Shown here piece after piece: positions 48,062 to 58,391 of a DNA stretch of 64,000 bases. The stretch's first letter is position 1. The number at the start of each line of letters is the position of its first letter. Origin of the DNA: Candidatus Zixiibacteriota bacterium (GTDB taxonomy: Bacteria; Zixibacteria; MSB-5A5; GN15; FEB-12); the NCBI GenBank assembly GCA_024280215.1, contig JAJRQO010000030.1:1-64000 (forward strand), written 5' to 3'. Position numbers and translations under genes: made by a program. A model generated the notes under the pieces. It worked only from the letters and a program-made list of their open reading frames with translations. It did not search any database and was not told where the DNA came from.

Positions 48062-51000
48062 TAGCATACTTTTTATTCTCATAACTTTTTTATCTTGCTC
48101 CCTTTTGGCGAAAGAATCGCTCCAGCTTGAGCATTCTGACCAATTTGAAATTCAGTATGATAATGATAAATATGTTACTTATGTTGTCGGCAATGTTCAC
48201 TTTTTGACAGAGACTGGTGATATCTATTGTGATTCCGCCAGGTGGGTCAAAGGTGAAGATGTTCAACTCAACGGTTCGGTTGTGGTTGACGATGAAAAGT
48301 ATTTTATGAAAGCTGATTCTGTCTTTTATGATATGGGGAAAGAGGAATATCTAGCCCTTGGGGAAAATGTTGAACTTTGGTCTTACAAAGATTCTGTTTT
48401 TGCTACGGGGAACCATGCCTATTTTGATGAAGGTGGTAATTTCTTTCAGATGGAAAACCGCCCGTTGATGTATCTGAATTATCCAGATACTACTAAAATG
48501 TTTGAAATTATTGGTGATGAAATAAATTACAATGCTATAACAAAAGAAGCAGAAGCGTATGGTAATGTGAAAATTTCTTCCAAGGAATTTTCTTCTATAT
48601 CAAACTGTGCAAAAATGAAAGCTGATGGTACAATTGTTGACCTCTATGAAAATCCATCTATAACTAAAGGGTTGTCAGTGATTACTGGCGAATTAATCAC
48701 ACTTCACATGGTCAATAATCAGATTGATTTTATCGATGTTGTCGATTCTGCACGGGCTGATTTTAAAGAACCAGTCGATTCAATAAAAGGTTTTTATGAT
48801 GAGTCAATTTTATCTGGAAATCGTCTTGTTCTCAATTTTCATAATGGACTGATGAATAATATCCTCTGTTATGGACAAGCATACTCATGGTACTTTCCTT
48901 CATCGCAAGGAAGAATTGAGTCTCAGGAAAATGCTGTCTCAGGCGATACCATTAAGTTTTTCATTGAAAATGAAGAATTACAAACTATCCACGTTATTGG
49001 TGGTTCGCAAGGATCTTTTCTGTCAGGAAAAAATCAATTGATTGATTCAAATGTTGTGTTAGTAGTTGATACAATTGATTATAATTCTAATTTTATTGAG
49101 TATGCGTTAAAAGATTCTTTGATAAGTTTAAAAGAAAAAGCTCATGTAAAATCTGGAGCGGTGGCACTTGATGCACATTTTATAGAGTTTGATACTCGAC
49201 AAAATATTATTGAAGCATTTTCAGCAGACGTTGAAGCTGACACAGTTGTAAACCCATATTTTCTCTCTCACAAAATTCAACCAAATGTCATTCCTGTAAT
49301 TCTCAAAGATGGTGACGAAGAAATCTTAGGTGATTATCTATTGTATTCGATTGAAACTGACAAAGGTCGAATCATTCAGACTAAAACCGATTACACCGAA
49401 GGGCTGTATTATGGCAAGAGACTCTTTCGTGAACAGAAAGATATTTACTATGTAAAAGAGGGGCGTTTTACAACTTGTGATGCTGACGAACCGCATTTTC
49501 ATTTTCGTTCTGATAATATGAAGATGATTGAGGGGAAACGGTTGATTGCTCAGCCTGTTGTTTTTTATATAGAATCGCTACCAATCTTAAAATTACCTTA
49601 CTATGTATTTCCACTTGAAAAAGGGCGTCACTCTGGCTTGCTGCCATTTTCGTTTGGAAAGTTTGAACGTGGTGAACGATATGTAAGAAATGTTGGCTAC
49701 TATTGGGCGGCTTCCGAATATATGGATATTAAATCTGCTTTTGATTATTATGAAGAGAGGCGTACTATAAATTTTTATAACATAATCAATTTTAAGAAAA
49801 GGTATGTTTTAGATGGATACATTGATGGGAACTATGCTCGTACTACTCGTTATGATAAAATAGCAGCCCAGGAAGTAAAAGAACCGAGATGGACAATTAG
49901 TGGAAAGTATAGTCATATTTTTTCTCCAACTTTTAATCTCAACGCAACGGGTTCTTTTCAGTCTGATTCTCGATATCAGTCGGATTTTTCACAAAATATA
50001 GAAGAGAGATTAAATCGTTCTGTACGTTCAACTTTCAAATTTACTAAACGGTTTAGTCAAACCATTTCACTCTCTGGTTCAGCATCACATACTGTTCAGT
50101 TAGATGCTGAGAGTCGTGCTGATATACTGCCAAGTCTTGGGCTTTCATTACCAGCCTTTTATCCCTTTGGGTCTGGAAAGAGGGGCGAAGAGAAATTTTA
50201 TAATTCTATCTTTGTTCGATACAATCCATCATTTACTCATATCTCAAACAGGGCAACCCTGTCTTCAGTTGATACGACAATTGATTTAACAGACCCATTA
50301 TTTCCAGACACAACACTTTTATATGACTCAACTCGTACTCGAAAACGCTACGCTGTTATGTCACACAACCCAACATTGCGGCTTCCGCAACTACGTTTTG
50401 GACATGTACTAAATCTGAATCCAAGTGTTAGCTACAAAGAAACTTGGGTTAAAGTATATGAAACCGACCAGTCTATTGATTTCAATATTGACCCCTCGAA
50501 AGTTTATCGTTCTTATTCATATAGTGCCAATGTTTCTGCGAATACGAAACTGTATGGTACTCTTAGTCCAAATCTGTTTGGGCTGTTAGGTATAAGGCAT
50601 GTTCTGACACCAACTGCTTCATTTGTTTATAAACCTCAGATAGATATTAATAACCCAGAAGTTAAACTTTATACTGGCGTTGGTGATGTAAGTAGCAAAA
50701 GTAGAAGTCTTTCGTTTGGCTTAGGGCAATTGATTCAGGCAAAAGTAAAAAATGGGGAATCTGAAAAAGTTTTAGATCTTGTTTCAATTAGTTCGGGGTT
50801 TAATTATAATCTTGAAGCGGATACTCGTCCATTGGGAAATTTAAGTACACGGTTTTCATCATCGGCATTACCTATTATTTCTTCATTTTCTGGAAATATG
50901 TCCCATACATTTTATAACTTGACCGATTCAACCGAACAATTTTGGTCACCTCAACTGCTTTCTTTTTCGTTGAATGCAAATTTTCATATTGCTGGTAGCA

Positions 51001-51413
51001 AATTCTTTTTTGATGATGTCACAGAAATTCCTAAAGGGAAAAAAAATGCTTCAGATCTGCCAAAACGAAATAGTGCTGGTTCCAACTGGAATTTCTCTGC
51101 TGATTATAAATATAGTAAAAGTAGAGTAGCGGAAGATTGGATAAAGAGTAGTTTTGTAGATTTTAATTTGAGATTTAAACTGACCCCAACAACATCGATA
51201 AATTATAGACAACGATATGATATTACCAAAAATATTACCGTAAATAATAGAATCAATATTACAAGGCCAATACATTGCTGGACTGGTTCTATGTATTGGG
51301 TGCCAACTGGTACAAATAGAGGTTTTGGCTTTAAGCTCAACGTAACCCAACTACAAGAAATAAAGCTCGATAGTGGATACGGTGCATTCACAACCCAATC
51401 GTTTAATCGTTAA
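48051..51413 (+). CDS. lptD: LPS-assembly outer-membrane protein LptD
   Basis: This 1120-residue protein has a signal peptide (about 1-20), an extended OstA/LptA-like beta-jellyroll region (about 25-450) and a large beta-barrel (about 500-1110). Features include the LptD-typical LPYYVFPLEKGRHSGLLPF segment at the jellyroll/barrel junction. It inserts lipopolysaccharide into the outer leaflet. It is longer than the E. coli protein (784), mainly through repeated jellyroll strands, as is common in FCB bacteria. The cysteines used for the E. coli disulfides are not clearly conserved. The start overlaps alaX. Confidence 0.9.
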   Translation: MKISSILFILITFLSCSLLAKESLQLEHSDQFEIQYDNDKYVTYVVGNVHFLTETGDIYCDSARWVKGEDVQLNGSVVVDDEKYFMKADSVFYDMGKEEYLALGENVELWSYKDSVFATGNHAYFDEGGNFFQMENRPLMYLNYPDTTKMFEIIGDEINYNAITKEAEAYGNVKISSKEFSSISNCAKMKADGTIVDLYENPSITKGLSVITGELITLHMVNNQIDFIDVVDSARADFKEPVDSIKGFYDESILSGNRLVLNFHNGLMNNILCYGQAYSWYFPSSQGRIESQENAVSGDTIKFFIENEELQTIHVIGGSQGSFLSGKNQLIDSNVVLVVDTIDYNSNFIEYALKDSLISLKEKAHVKSGAVALDAHFIEFDTRQNIIEAFSADVEADTVVNPYFLSHKIQPNVIPVILKDGDEEILGDYLLYSIETDKGRIIQTKTDYTEGLYYGKRLFREQKDIYYVKEGRFTTCDADEPHFHFRSDNMKMIEGKRLIAQPVVFYIESLPILKLPYYVFPLEKGRHSGLLPFSFGKFERGERYVRNVGYYWAASEYMDIKSAFDYYEERRTINFYNIINFKKRYVLDGYIDGNYARTTRYDKIAAQEVKEPRWTISGKYSHIFSPTFNLNATGSFQSDSRYQSDFSQNIEERLNRSVRSTFKFTKRFSQTISLSGSASHTVQLDAESRADILPSLGLSLPAFYPFGSGKRGEEKFYNSIFVRYNPSFTHISNRATLSSVDTTIDLTDPLFPDTTLLYDSTRTRKRYAVMSHNPTLRLPQLRFGHVLNLNPSVSYKETWVKVYETDQSIDFNIDPSKVYRSYSYSANVSANTKLYGTLSPNLFGLLGIRHVLTPTASFVYKPQIDINNPEVKLYTGVGDVSSKSRSLSFGLGQLIQAKVKNGESEKVLDLVSISSGFNYNLEADTRPLGNLSTRFSSSALPIISSFSGNMSHTFYNLTDSTEQFWSPQLLSFSLNANFHIAGSKFFFDDVTEIPKGKKNASDLPKRNSAGSNWNFSADYKYSKSRVAEDWIKSSFVDFNLRFKLTPTTSINYRQRYDITKNITVNNRINITRPIHCWTGSMYWVPTGTNRGFGFKLNVTQLQEIKLDSGYGAFTTQSFNR

Positions 51414-51532
51414 AAAACCTTTATTTTAAAGCATTTTTTGGATTGTTTTAGTTGACAGTTTCTTTTTGTTTCTCTTTTTTGACTGTTGAAAAGTTAATTG
51501 AAACTTATCAATTTCCCAAGGAAGGGGATCAA

Positions 51533-51811
51533 ATGACAAAAGATCAAGTTATTGCAAAAATGGCAGAATCGTCTGGAATTACAAAAAAACAGGCAACTGA
51601 AGCACTTGACACATTTATGGGAACTGTCACAACCCATCTCAAACAAGGTGAAAAAGTAAGTTTTTCAGGATTTGGTACATTCTCAGTCTCAAATAGAAAA
51701 GCTCGTATGGGGCGTAATCCGCAAACTGGAGCTCAAATTTCTATCCCAGCTACCAAAGTACCCGTCTTCAAAGCAGGTAAACATTTAAAAGAGGCTATCA
51801 AGAAACAATAA
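51533..51811 (+). CDS. HU-family DNA-binding protein
   Basis: This is a 92-residue histone-like protein. The ATG at 51533 is chosen because GGAAGGGG precedes it and MTKDQVIAKMAESSGITKK matches the family N-terminus; an upstream TTG at 51452 would add a non-homologous stretch. GFGTFSVSNRKARMGRNPQTG contains the DNA-intercalating arm. It probably acts as a homodimer in nucleoid packing. It is monocistronic, ending at a strong terminator. Confidence 0.95.
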   Translation: MTKDQVIAKMAESSGITKKQATEALDTFMGTVTTHLKQGEKVSFSGFGTFSVSNRKARMGRNPQTGAQISIPATKVPVFKAGKHLKEAIKKQ

Positions 51812-51830
51812 ACTGCTTTTAAAATATTAT

Positions 51831-51862
51831 AAAAGGCAGAGATAGATTGTCTCTGCCTTTTT
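51831..51862 (+). terminator. Intrinsic terminator after HU
   Basis: A perfect 12-bp stem (51831-51842 with 51850-51861, loop TAGATTG) ends in a T run. Confidence 0.92.
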
Positions 51863-51904
51863 ACATGACTTTTTAAAAACAATTATAAAATCTTCGAAAT
51901 AATA

Positions 51905-54274
51905 ATGGCAAAGAAAAAAAATAGTAAAAATAGTAAAACAAAAAAAAATACTCTAAAGAAAAACTATAAAGTAATTGGAGTTCTTCTTTTTTTAGTCGCA
52001 TTAGTCTTGTTGGTCTCTTTGATTACTCATCGCTCTGTAGATGATGTTCGTATCAGCGATGATTCTTCGTTGGTATCACCGTTTGATTCTGCAATGTATA
52101 AAAATCAGGGTGGAATGCTTGGAGCTTACCTTTCATTTTTCACACTTACATTTATGGGATGGCTGTCATATTTTCTCCCACTTGGGCTACTCTTACTTTC
52201 ATTTCGACTTTTCAAATCCGAGCTTTCTGAATCATTGCGTTTAAATAGTTCAATTCTTCTTGTCGTTTCGCTTCTTTCGTCTATGATATACGATGTCCAT
52301 CTGTTGACCTCACGAGCTTTGGGGGTAGAGGATGGCATTGTCGGCGGTTTTCTTACTGAAAAACTTACGATGCTTAGTCTTAAAATTGTTGGTGAACTTG
52401 GTTCATATATTATTCTCTCTGGTGGTATTCTCATTTTACTTATGGTATATACAACTATAACTCCTCTTATTGCATCCAAGATTTCGTTGCCATCAATGAA
52501 ACCATTCCAAGGTTTTGGAACTTCAATTTTTAGTTCCATCGTTTCGTTAATCTCGCTTGATAAATTTAAAGAACTGTTTAATTCAGATGTTGATGATGAA
52601 GAGGAAGATGAGTTTGATGAACGCTATCCATCGCTTGCAACTAAAAAGCCAAAAACAAAATTGAAAAATTCTGAAACACCTGACTTGATGCCTACAAATT
52701 TTAAAGAAGAATCCGACTTTACTCCTGAACCTCAAGCAGTAAAGCAACCAGCTAAAAAAGTCCCATCAGGAAAAACTGCTGAACAACTGCAAATGGATTC
52801 GCTGACATATTTATATCCGAAAAATGAATTCCTCACTGAAAATCCTCATACCGAAGAAGAAGTGAATCATGAAGAACTCAAATTTACTTCTCAGATGCTC
52901 AAAGAAACATTGGAAACATTTGGGGTAAAAGTAGATGGGGAGATTGCGTATTATCCTGGCCCTATTATTACTCGTTTTGAATTTAAACCTGGTATCGGTA
53001 TCAAAATTAATCAGATTGTAAATCTCTCTGATGATTTAGCTTTGGCACTCAAAGCAAAACGAATTCGTATCATTGCCCCAATTCCTGGGAAAGCTGCTGT
53101 TGGGGTCGAAATTCCTAATCGGAATCCGCAGATGGTATATCTTAAAGATATTATTGAAGACCCTGATTTTAAAAATGCCAAACATATTCTACCAATGGCA
53201 CTTGGGAAGACGACTTCGGGAAAACCATTTATTGCCGACCTTGCCAAAATGCCTCACTTGCTGGTAGCTGGTGCGACAGGAGCCGGAAAGTCCGTAGGAC
53301 TTAATGTGATGATAACGTCGTTTTTGTATCGTCTGCATCCGCATCAGGTTCGATTTATTTTTATTGATCCAAAGATGCTTGAACTTTCTGTCTATACTGG
53401 TATTCCACACCTTGGACGTCCTGTCGTTACAAAACCAAAACGGGCGGAAAAAGTGTTAGCCGATGCCGTTGTTGAAATGGAACGTCGCTACAGAAAATTA
53501 GCCAATGCATCAGTCAGAAATATCGCTGATTATAACGCTAAAATGACCGAAGTTGAAAAGAAAATTCCGTATATCGTTATTTGTGTCGATGAACTTGCTG
53601 ACCTTATGATGTCGGCAACCTCATCGAAAATCGAACTGCTTATCACTCGCTTGGCACAGATGTCTCGTGCAGTTGGGATACATCTTATACTTGCTACGCA
53701 AAGACCATCGGTTGATGTTATCACTGGTCTTATTAAAGCAAACTTTCCAGCTCGAATTGCATTTCAAGTTTCAACAAAAGTTGATTCCCGAACTATTCTT
53801 GATGGCAACGGTGCTGAAAAACTTCTTGGTAACGGTGATATGTTGTTCTTAGATTCTGGACAACCTGACGCTATTCGTATTCATGGTGCCTATCTTTCAT
53901 CCGAAGAGACCGACACTATTGTAAGCTTTATCCGTGAGCAAGGTCTTGAGATGATGGCGATAGAATCAATCTCGCAATCATCTGGTGACCCTACTGGCAC
54001 TGAGATTGACTTGGGTGATCCACTCTTTAAGGAAGCGTGCGAAGTTGTTGTTCGTCACAAACAAGGGTCAGTTTCACTACTCCAACGTCGTTTAGGTATT
54101 GGCTACCAAAGAGCGGCACGACTTATTGATAAGCTTGAGCAAGCTGGGATTGTAACACCATTTGATGGTTCCAAAGCAAGAGAAGTTTTGGTAGACAAAA
54201 CATTTATTGAAAACCTTTATGCGGGCGGAGCCGCAACTGTTGTTGAGCCTGAAGTGAATTCCGAATCGAACTGA
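51905..54274 (+). CDS. ftsK: DNA translocase FtsK/SpoIIIE
   Basis: This 789-residue protein has a Lys-rich N-terminus and about four membrane helices (25-45, 75-105, 115-135, 158-185). An acidic linker (about 220-320) leads to the motor (about 330-690), with Walker A GATGAGKS at 456-463 and Walker B IVICVDELADLM. The C-terminal gamma winged helix (about 705-770, GSVSLLQRRLGIGYQRAARLID) reads KOPS-type polar sequences. It pumps chromosomal DNA at the division septum. The first codons contain runs of eight and nine A. An ftsK-lolA order is shared with enterobacteria. Confidence 0.95.
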   Translation: MAKKKNSKNSKTKKNTLKKNYKVIGVLLFLVALVLLVSLITHRSVDDVRISDDSSLVSPFDSAMYKNQGGMLGAYLSFFTLTFMGWLSYFLPLGLLLLSFRLFKSELSESLRLNSSILLVVSLLSSMIYDVHLLTSRALGVEDGIVGGFLTEKLTMLSLKIVGELGSYIILSGGILILLMVYTTITPLIASKISLPSMKPFQGFGTSIFSSIVSLISLDKFKELFNSDVDDEEEDEFDERYPSLATKKPKTKLKNSETPDLMPTNFKEESDFTPEPQAVKQPAKKVPSGKTAEQLQMDSLTYLYPKNEFLTENPHTEEEVNHEELKFTSQMLKETLETFGVKVDGEIAYYPGPIITRFEFKPGIGIKINQIVNLSDDLALALKAKRIRIIAPIPGKAAVGVEIPNRNPQMVYLKDIIEDPDFKNAKHILPMALGKTTSGKPFIADLAKMPHLLVAGATGAGKSVGLNVMITSFLYRLHPHQVRFIFIDPKMLELSVYTGIPHLGRPVVTKPKRAEKVLADAVVEMERRYRKLANASVRNIADYNAKMTEVEKKIPYIVICVDELADLMMSATSSKIELLITRLAQMSRAVGIHLILATQRPSVDVITGLIKANFPARIAFQVSTKVDSRTILDGNGAEKLLGNGDMLFLDSGQPDAIRIHGAYLSSEETDTIVSFIREQGLEMMAIESISQSSGDPTGTEIDLGDPLFKEACEVVVRHKQGSVSLLQRRLGIGYQRAARLIDKLEQAGIVTPFDGSKAREVLVDKTFIENLYAGGAATVVEPEVNSESN

Positions 54275-54299
54275 TTATGAGTTTCTAAGTATAATAGAT

Positions 54300-54893
54300 A
54301 TGAAAAAAATAATTCTTCTGTTTTTGATATTGACTCCTATGCTCTCTGTCTTTGCTGATTCGTACGATAAAATCAAAGAAAAACTGAAAAATTCACAATG
54401 TATGCATTATCAAATAATTGCAGTTGTCAAATCAGATATCTTTGAAACTGTCGACTCAACCTATGGTGAAGTGCATATTTCCAAAAATGGACGGTATAAC
54501 ATCACTTTAGGTGAGGAAAGTTATTTATACGACCTGAAAAACTACTATACTTATGTCGTTGCTAATAACCAAGTTATCGTCGAAAAAGGGGATGGGAACT
54601 CAAATGATGATATTCTCTTCATAACCAAGCTTGACGAATTCTATAAATCACATATACTTATCCCTGATTTAGAATATCGTTTGAAGAAAAAAGAAAATAT
54701 TATTGGAGATTTTCCTGATAGTTTGATTATTAAAACAGATAAAAAGAGCCACGAGATGAAAGAAATTTCATATTATGATATTAACGACGAGTTAAACCGT
54801 ATTATTTTTCTCAAACAATCATACAATTCATTTTGTGAAGATTCTCTTTTTATTCCAAATTATCCGGACTCCGTAGAAAGAGTTAAACTGTAA
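54300..54893 (+). CDS. lolA: LolA-like outer-membrane lipoprotein carrier
   Basis: This 197-residue periplasmic protein has a signal peptide (about 1-20, ending VFA). The body is a curved beta-sheet of the LolA/LppX type: YGEVHISKNGRYNITLGEESYLYDLKNYYTYVVANNQVIV and a helix-rich middle. It would ferry lipoproteins across the periplasm. Sequence similarity is weak by eye, but position directly after ftsK supports the call. A TATAAT at 54290-54295 nearly touches the ATG. The stop overlaps rimO by 1 bp. Confidence 0.78.
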   Translation: MKKIILLFLILTPMLSVFADSYDKIKEKLKNSQCMHYQIIAVVKSDIFETVDSTYGEVHISKNGRYNITLGEESYLYDLKNYYTYVVANNQVIVEKGDGNSNDDILFITKLDEFYKSHILIPDLEYRLKKKENIIGDFPDSLIIKTDKKSHEMKEISYYDINDELNRIIFLKQSYNSFCEDSLFIPNYPDSVERVKL

Positions 54894-56221
54894 TGAAATT
54901 TTATGTACATAAACTTGGTTGCCCTAAAAATGATGTAGACGCCGATTATATCTATGCTCGCTTGATACACGAAGGACATCAGCCAGTCAAAGACCCATTA
55001 AACGCAGATTCTATTATTGTAAATACATGTGGATTTATTCTACCCGCAAAAGAAGAATCTATTAACGAACTGCTCAAATTTGGACAACTCAAAAAAGATG
55101 GCTATCTAAAAACACTCTATGCATCCGGTTGTCTGTCTCAGCGTAATGGCGATGACTTGCTCAAAGAGATGCCTGAACTTGATGGAGCTTTTGGGTTGGG
55201 TGCGTTGGATTCATTGGCAACAGCAGTTAATGGGGCAACTAAATCTGACTTAACTGTTAAAATGGAAGCTCGTAAGCTCGGCTATTTGAGTTGGAATAAT
55301 CGTTTTATCTCTGACGACTTTCCATATGCATATCTCAAAATTTCCGACGGATGTAATCGTGGTTGTACCTATTGTGCGATACCTGGCATGCGTGGGAAAT
55401 TTCGTTCACGACCACTTGACTCAATTATTCGTGAAGCGAAGTATCTTGCTGAAAATGGGAAGAAAGAACTTATCTTGGTTTCTCAAGAAGCAACGATGTA
55501 TGGTTACAATTATAAGGGAGATGACAACCCAGATATTATTACACTCTTAAAAGAACTTGATAAAATCGAAGGGGTTGCGTGGATTCGACTTTTGTATCTT
55601 TATCCTGCTGAACTTTCTGATGATGTCATTGAATATCTTGCAGCTGATAATAAAACGCTAAACTATTTCGACCTTCCATTTCAGCATGTCAATTCGGATA
55701 TACTTGATGGTATGAAACGAAATGTCAGTACGGGTAACATTAAAACTCTGGTTAAGAAGATTAGAGAAAAATCGAAAGATGCTGTGCTCCGTACGACATT
55801 TATTGTTGGTTTTCCAGGGGAAACGGAAGAACAGTTTGAAGAGTTAGCTGAGTTTATCGAAGAATCCAAATTTGATAGAATGGGAGTATTTACATATTCA
55901 CAAGAGGATGACACTCCTGCCGCTGATATGCCAGACCAAATTGAGGAAGAAGTCAAGCAGGAACGTCTAAACAAGTTGATGATTATTCAGCAAGATATCG
56001 CCTTTGAAAAAAATAACAGCTTGTTAGAGAGCGTGCAACGTGTTATGATTGATGCAATTGAAGATGAAAGAGCGATTGGTCGTACATATGCCGATTGTCC
56101 AGAAGTTGATTTAGAGGTCGTGATAGATAATGCTGATGCTATCAAAATCGGAGATATGCTTGATGTTAAAATCATAGCAGTCGATGGGTACGATCTTTTT
56201 GGTGAAGTAGTAAAAGGTTAA
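54893..56221 (+). CDS. rimO: Ribosomal protein S12 methylthiotransferase
   Basis: This 442-residue radical-SAM enzyme adds a methylthio group to Asp of ribosomal protein S12. The N-terminal MTTase domain binds one 4Fe-4S cluster through Cys10, a Cys in NTCGF and one in ASGCL. The radical-SAM motif CNRGCTYC is near 154-161, and a C-terminal TRAM domain is at about 375-442. The KLGCPKNDVDADYI start and SRPLDSI are RimO-like and not MiaB-like. Confidence 0.93.
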   Translation: MKFYVHKLGCPKNDVDADYIYARLIHEGHQPVKDPLNADSIIVNTCGFILPAKEESINELLKFGQLKKDGYLKTLYASGCLSQRNGDDLLKEMPELDGAFGLGALDSLATAVNGATKSDLTVKMEARKLGYLSWNNRFISDDFPYAYLKISDGCNRGCTYCAIPGMRGKFRSRPLDSIIREAKYLAENGKKELILVSQEATMYGYNYKGDDNPDIITLLKELDKIEGVAWIRLLYLYPAELSDDVIEYLAADNKTLNYFDLPFQHVNSDILDGMKRNVSTGNIKTLVKKIREKSKDAVLRTTFIVGFPGETEEQFEELAEFIEESKFDRMGVFTYSQEDDTPAADMPDQIEEEVKQERLNKLMIIQQDIAFEKNNSLLESVQRVMIDAIEDERAIGRTYADCPEVDLEVVIDNADAIKIGDMLDVKIIAVDGYDLFGEVVKG

Positions 56222-56225
56222 TCAG

Positions 56226-56870
56226 ATGATTCAATTTGAAAAATTAGGAATATTTCTTGCCAAACCAGTCGCATTTTTACTGGTCTTGATATATTTAGTA
56301 CAATCGATACTATTGATTTATCTTGTCACTGAAAAATTTCAACTTGAAGAACAAATTTCATATCAACATAAACAAATTACTGAGCTTGAAGAAAAACTTC
56401 AAATCTATAATGCTATAAAAGACTTCCAAATTGGCTTTAATGAAACCGAAATTGGAACGCTTGCCAACGTGATTTATGAGGAAAGCGATAGGTATCATTA
56501 TGACCCAATGTTTGTTTTGGCGATAATTTTGACTGAATCATCATTTAAAAAAGGTCAGAAATCGTATGTTGGAGCAAGAGGTTTGATGCAAGTAGTACCA
56601 TTTGTTGGTAAAGATTTAGCCAAACGATCAGGGGTAGAATGGAATGGCTCTGAAACGCTTTATGATGTAGAAAAAAATATTAAGCTCGGATCACTACATT
56701 TATTCGAACAAATCCTTGAGTTTGGTGATATAAAGAAAGCCCTTGTTGCTTATAATATGGGTGAAACTCGGGTTCGTGGAATGTTGCGTCGTAACACGGA
56801 ACTTCCTGATAAATACTTAAACAAAGTATTGGAAAATTTTAAAATGCTGAAGGAGAATTATTCAGTTTGA
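56226..56870 (+). CDS. Membrane-anchored lytic transglycosylase (SLT fold)
   Basis: This 214-residue protein has one N-terminal membrane helix (about 12-36), a short coiled coil (40-62), then an SLT domain. The catalytic Glu is in LTESSFKKG (about 105), followed by GARGLMQVVP and VAYNMGETRV. It cleaves peptidoglycan glycan strands near the inner membrane. It is cotranscribed with rimO (4-bp gap) and bamD (overlap). Confidence 0.9.
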   Translation: MIQFEKLGIFLAKPVAFLLVLIYLVQSILLIYLVTEKFQLEEQISYQHKQITELEEKLQIYNAIKDFQIGFNETEIGTLANVIYEESDRYHYDPMFVLAIILTESSFKKGQKSYVGARGLMQVVPFVGKDLAKRSGVEWNGSETLYDVEKNIKLGSLHLFEQILEFGDIKKALVAYNMGETRVRGMLRRNTELPDKYLNKVLENFKMLKENYSV

Positions 56871-57796
56871 AAACGAAATTATTTTGTATCATTGTATGTA
56901 TAAGCCTGCTCTCTCTCGCCCTTATGAGTTGTGGTGGAAAACAATCGTTAAATACATTAACATCTGCCGAATTATTTAAATTAGGTACTGAGAAATATGA
57001 GCAAGAAAAATATATCAAAGCAATCGAACATTTTCAGACCCTTGTTTATAACTATCCTGGTGAATCTGTCGTTGATACAGCTCAGTACTACTTAGCATTA
57101 TCATATTTTGGTGACAAAGAGTATGAGATTGCCAACGTTGAATTTAACCGTTTGGCTGTGAACTATCCTGCGTCGACATATGCTGAGGATGCTATTTTTA
57201 TGAAAGCGGTCTGCTTATACAAAGGCACTCCAACTCATTATGGCTTAGATCAGTCAGACTTACTTGTTTCAATTAAACAATTTGAAGAATTTATTATTGA
57301 TTTTCCCGAGTCCAATGTTATTGTTGAAGCACAATCATACTTGCTCGAAGCACACACCAGACTTGCCAGGAAATATTACAATAGTGGTGTTGTCTACGAT
57401 AGAATCGGAACATATAAATCTGCTGAAATTTATTTTCAAATTGTGGTTGACGAATATACCGATACCGAATACGCTCCACTTGCAACATTTGGTCTTGCTG
57501 AAATGAAATTTAAATTAAAAGAATACAAGTTGGCTAAAGAGAAGTTTTCTGATTTTATGATTGTTTTCAAGGATCATTTCTTAGTTGAAAAAGCAAAAGA
57601 ATATATCGAAAAAGCAGCATTTAGTGCTGGGGAATTGTCATATAAGAAAAAAGAATTTCCTGAAGCATTGGAATATTTTCAAGCGTATGTAACTGAATTT
57701 CCATCACATAAGCATACTAAAAAGGCGACTGAGTATATTCAAAAAATAAATGCGATGCCTCAAGTAACAACACAGGAAGAGAATGAAAACTCCTGA
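56867..57796 (+). CDS. bamD: Outer-membrane assembly lipoprotein BamD
   Basis: This is a 309-residue lipoprotein from a TTG start (AAGGAG upstream) overlapping the preceding stop. The lipobox is ALMSC. Six to seven TPR-like repeats (about 28-305) show the pattern of YfiO/BamD: KYIKAIEHFQTLVYNYPGES, EIANVEFNRLAVNYPASTYAEDA, EFPEALEYFQAYVTEFPSHK. It supports BamA in folding outer-membrane proteins. It is longer than E. coli BamD (245) by an extra repeat pair, as in other FCB members. Confidence 0.88.
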   Translation: MKTKLFCIIVCISLLSLALMSCGGKQSLNTLTSAELFKLGTEKYEQEKYIKAIEHFQTLVYNYPGESVVDTAQYYLALSYFGDKEYEIANVEFNRLAVNYPASTYAEDAIFMKAVCLYKGTPTHYGLDQSDLLVSIKQFEEFIIDFPESNVIVEAQSYLLEAHTRLARKYYNSGVVYDRIGTYKSAEIYFQIVVDEYTDTEYAPLATFGLAEMKFKLKEYKLAKEKFSDFMIVFKDHFLVEKAKEYIEKAAFSAGELSYKKKEFPEALEYFQAYVTEFPSHKHTKKATEYIQKINAMPQVTTQEENENS

Positions 57797-58391
57797 ACCA
57801 GGAGAATCTTGGGGAATTCTTGGTGGAACTTTTGACCCTATTCATGTGGGACATATTCATTTAGCATCAGATATTTTAAAAATTAAAAATTTAGACGGTA
57901 TTGTTATGATACCGTCTTTTTCGCATCCATTTAAACATGAACAAACTATAGTCTCTTTTGATGACCGTCTTGCTATGACGACTCTTGCGGCGAATTCGTA
58001 TAAATCTTTTTTTGTCTCAGCGATAGAACGTGATAAAAATTTATCTGGCTACACTCTTGATACGATAAAAGCAATAAAGAAAAAGTACCCAAAAGTTAAA
58101 TTTTGTTTTATTATCGGCGCTGATAATATCTCACAATTACCACTCTGGCATAACGCATCTCAAATATTTAAAGAAATCCAAGTTGTTGCTGGAAAAAGAC
58201 CTCATTTTGATATGGAGATAATTCAAAATGACTTTTCGCAATTAGTTGAGTATATTGAATCATCCGAGATTGATATTTCATCAACCGAAATAAAATCTCT
58301 ATTACAAAGCAATGATGAAAAAAAACTAAAAACTATTTTAGACTCAAATGTGTTACAATATATTAAAGAGAGAAATTTATACTTAAAATGA
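57783..58391 (+). CDS. nadD: Nicotinate-nucleotide adenylyltransferase
   Basis: This 202-residue nucleotidyltransferase joins nicotinate mononucleotide to AMP in NAD synthesis. GGTFDPIHVGH (about 14-24) is the nucleotide-binding HxGH signature, and ISSTEIK near residue 175 is the second. It starts within the last codons of bamD and overlaps polA by 4 bp. Confidence 0.94.
   Translation: MKTPEPGESWGILGGTFDPIHVGHIHLASDILKIKNLDGIVMIPSFSHPFKHEQTIVSFDDRLAMTTLAANSYKSFFVSAIERDKNLSGYTLDTIKAIKKKYPKVKFCFIIGADNISQLPLWHNASQIFKEIQVVAGKRPHFDMEIIQNDFSQLVEYIESSEIDISSTEIKSLLQSNDEKKLKTILDSNVLQYIKERNLYLK

Noticed and set aside
51452-51480. TTGACA upstream of the HU gene as promoter
   Set aside because: The position 17 bp downstream is a pure T run, and no -10-like hexamer is correctly spaced.
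51914-51948. Runs of eight and nine A in the first codons of ftsK as a second phase-variation site
   Set aside because: They encode a Lys-rich cytoplasmic tail that is normal for FtsK, the frame is intact, and such A runs are common in AT-rich genomes; ftsK is expected to be essential.
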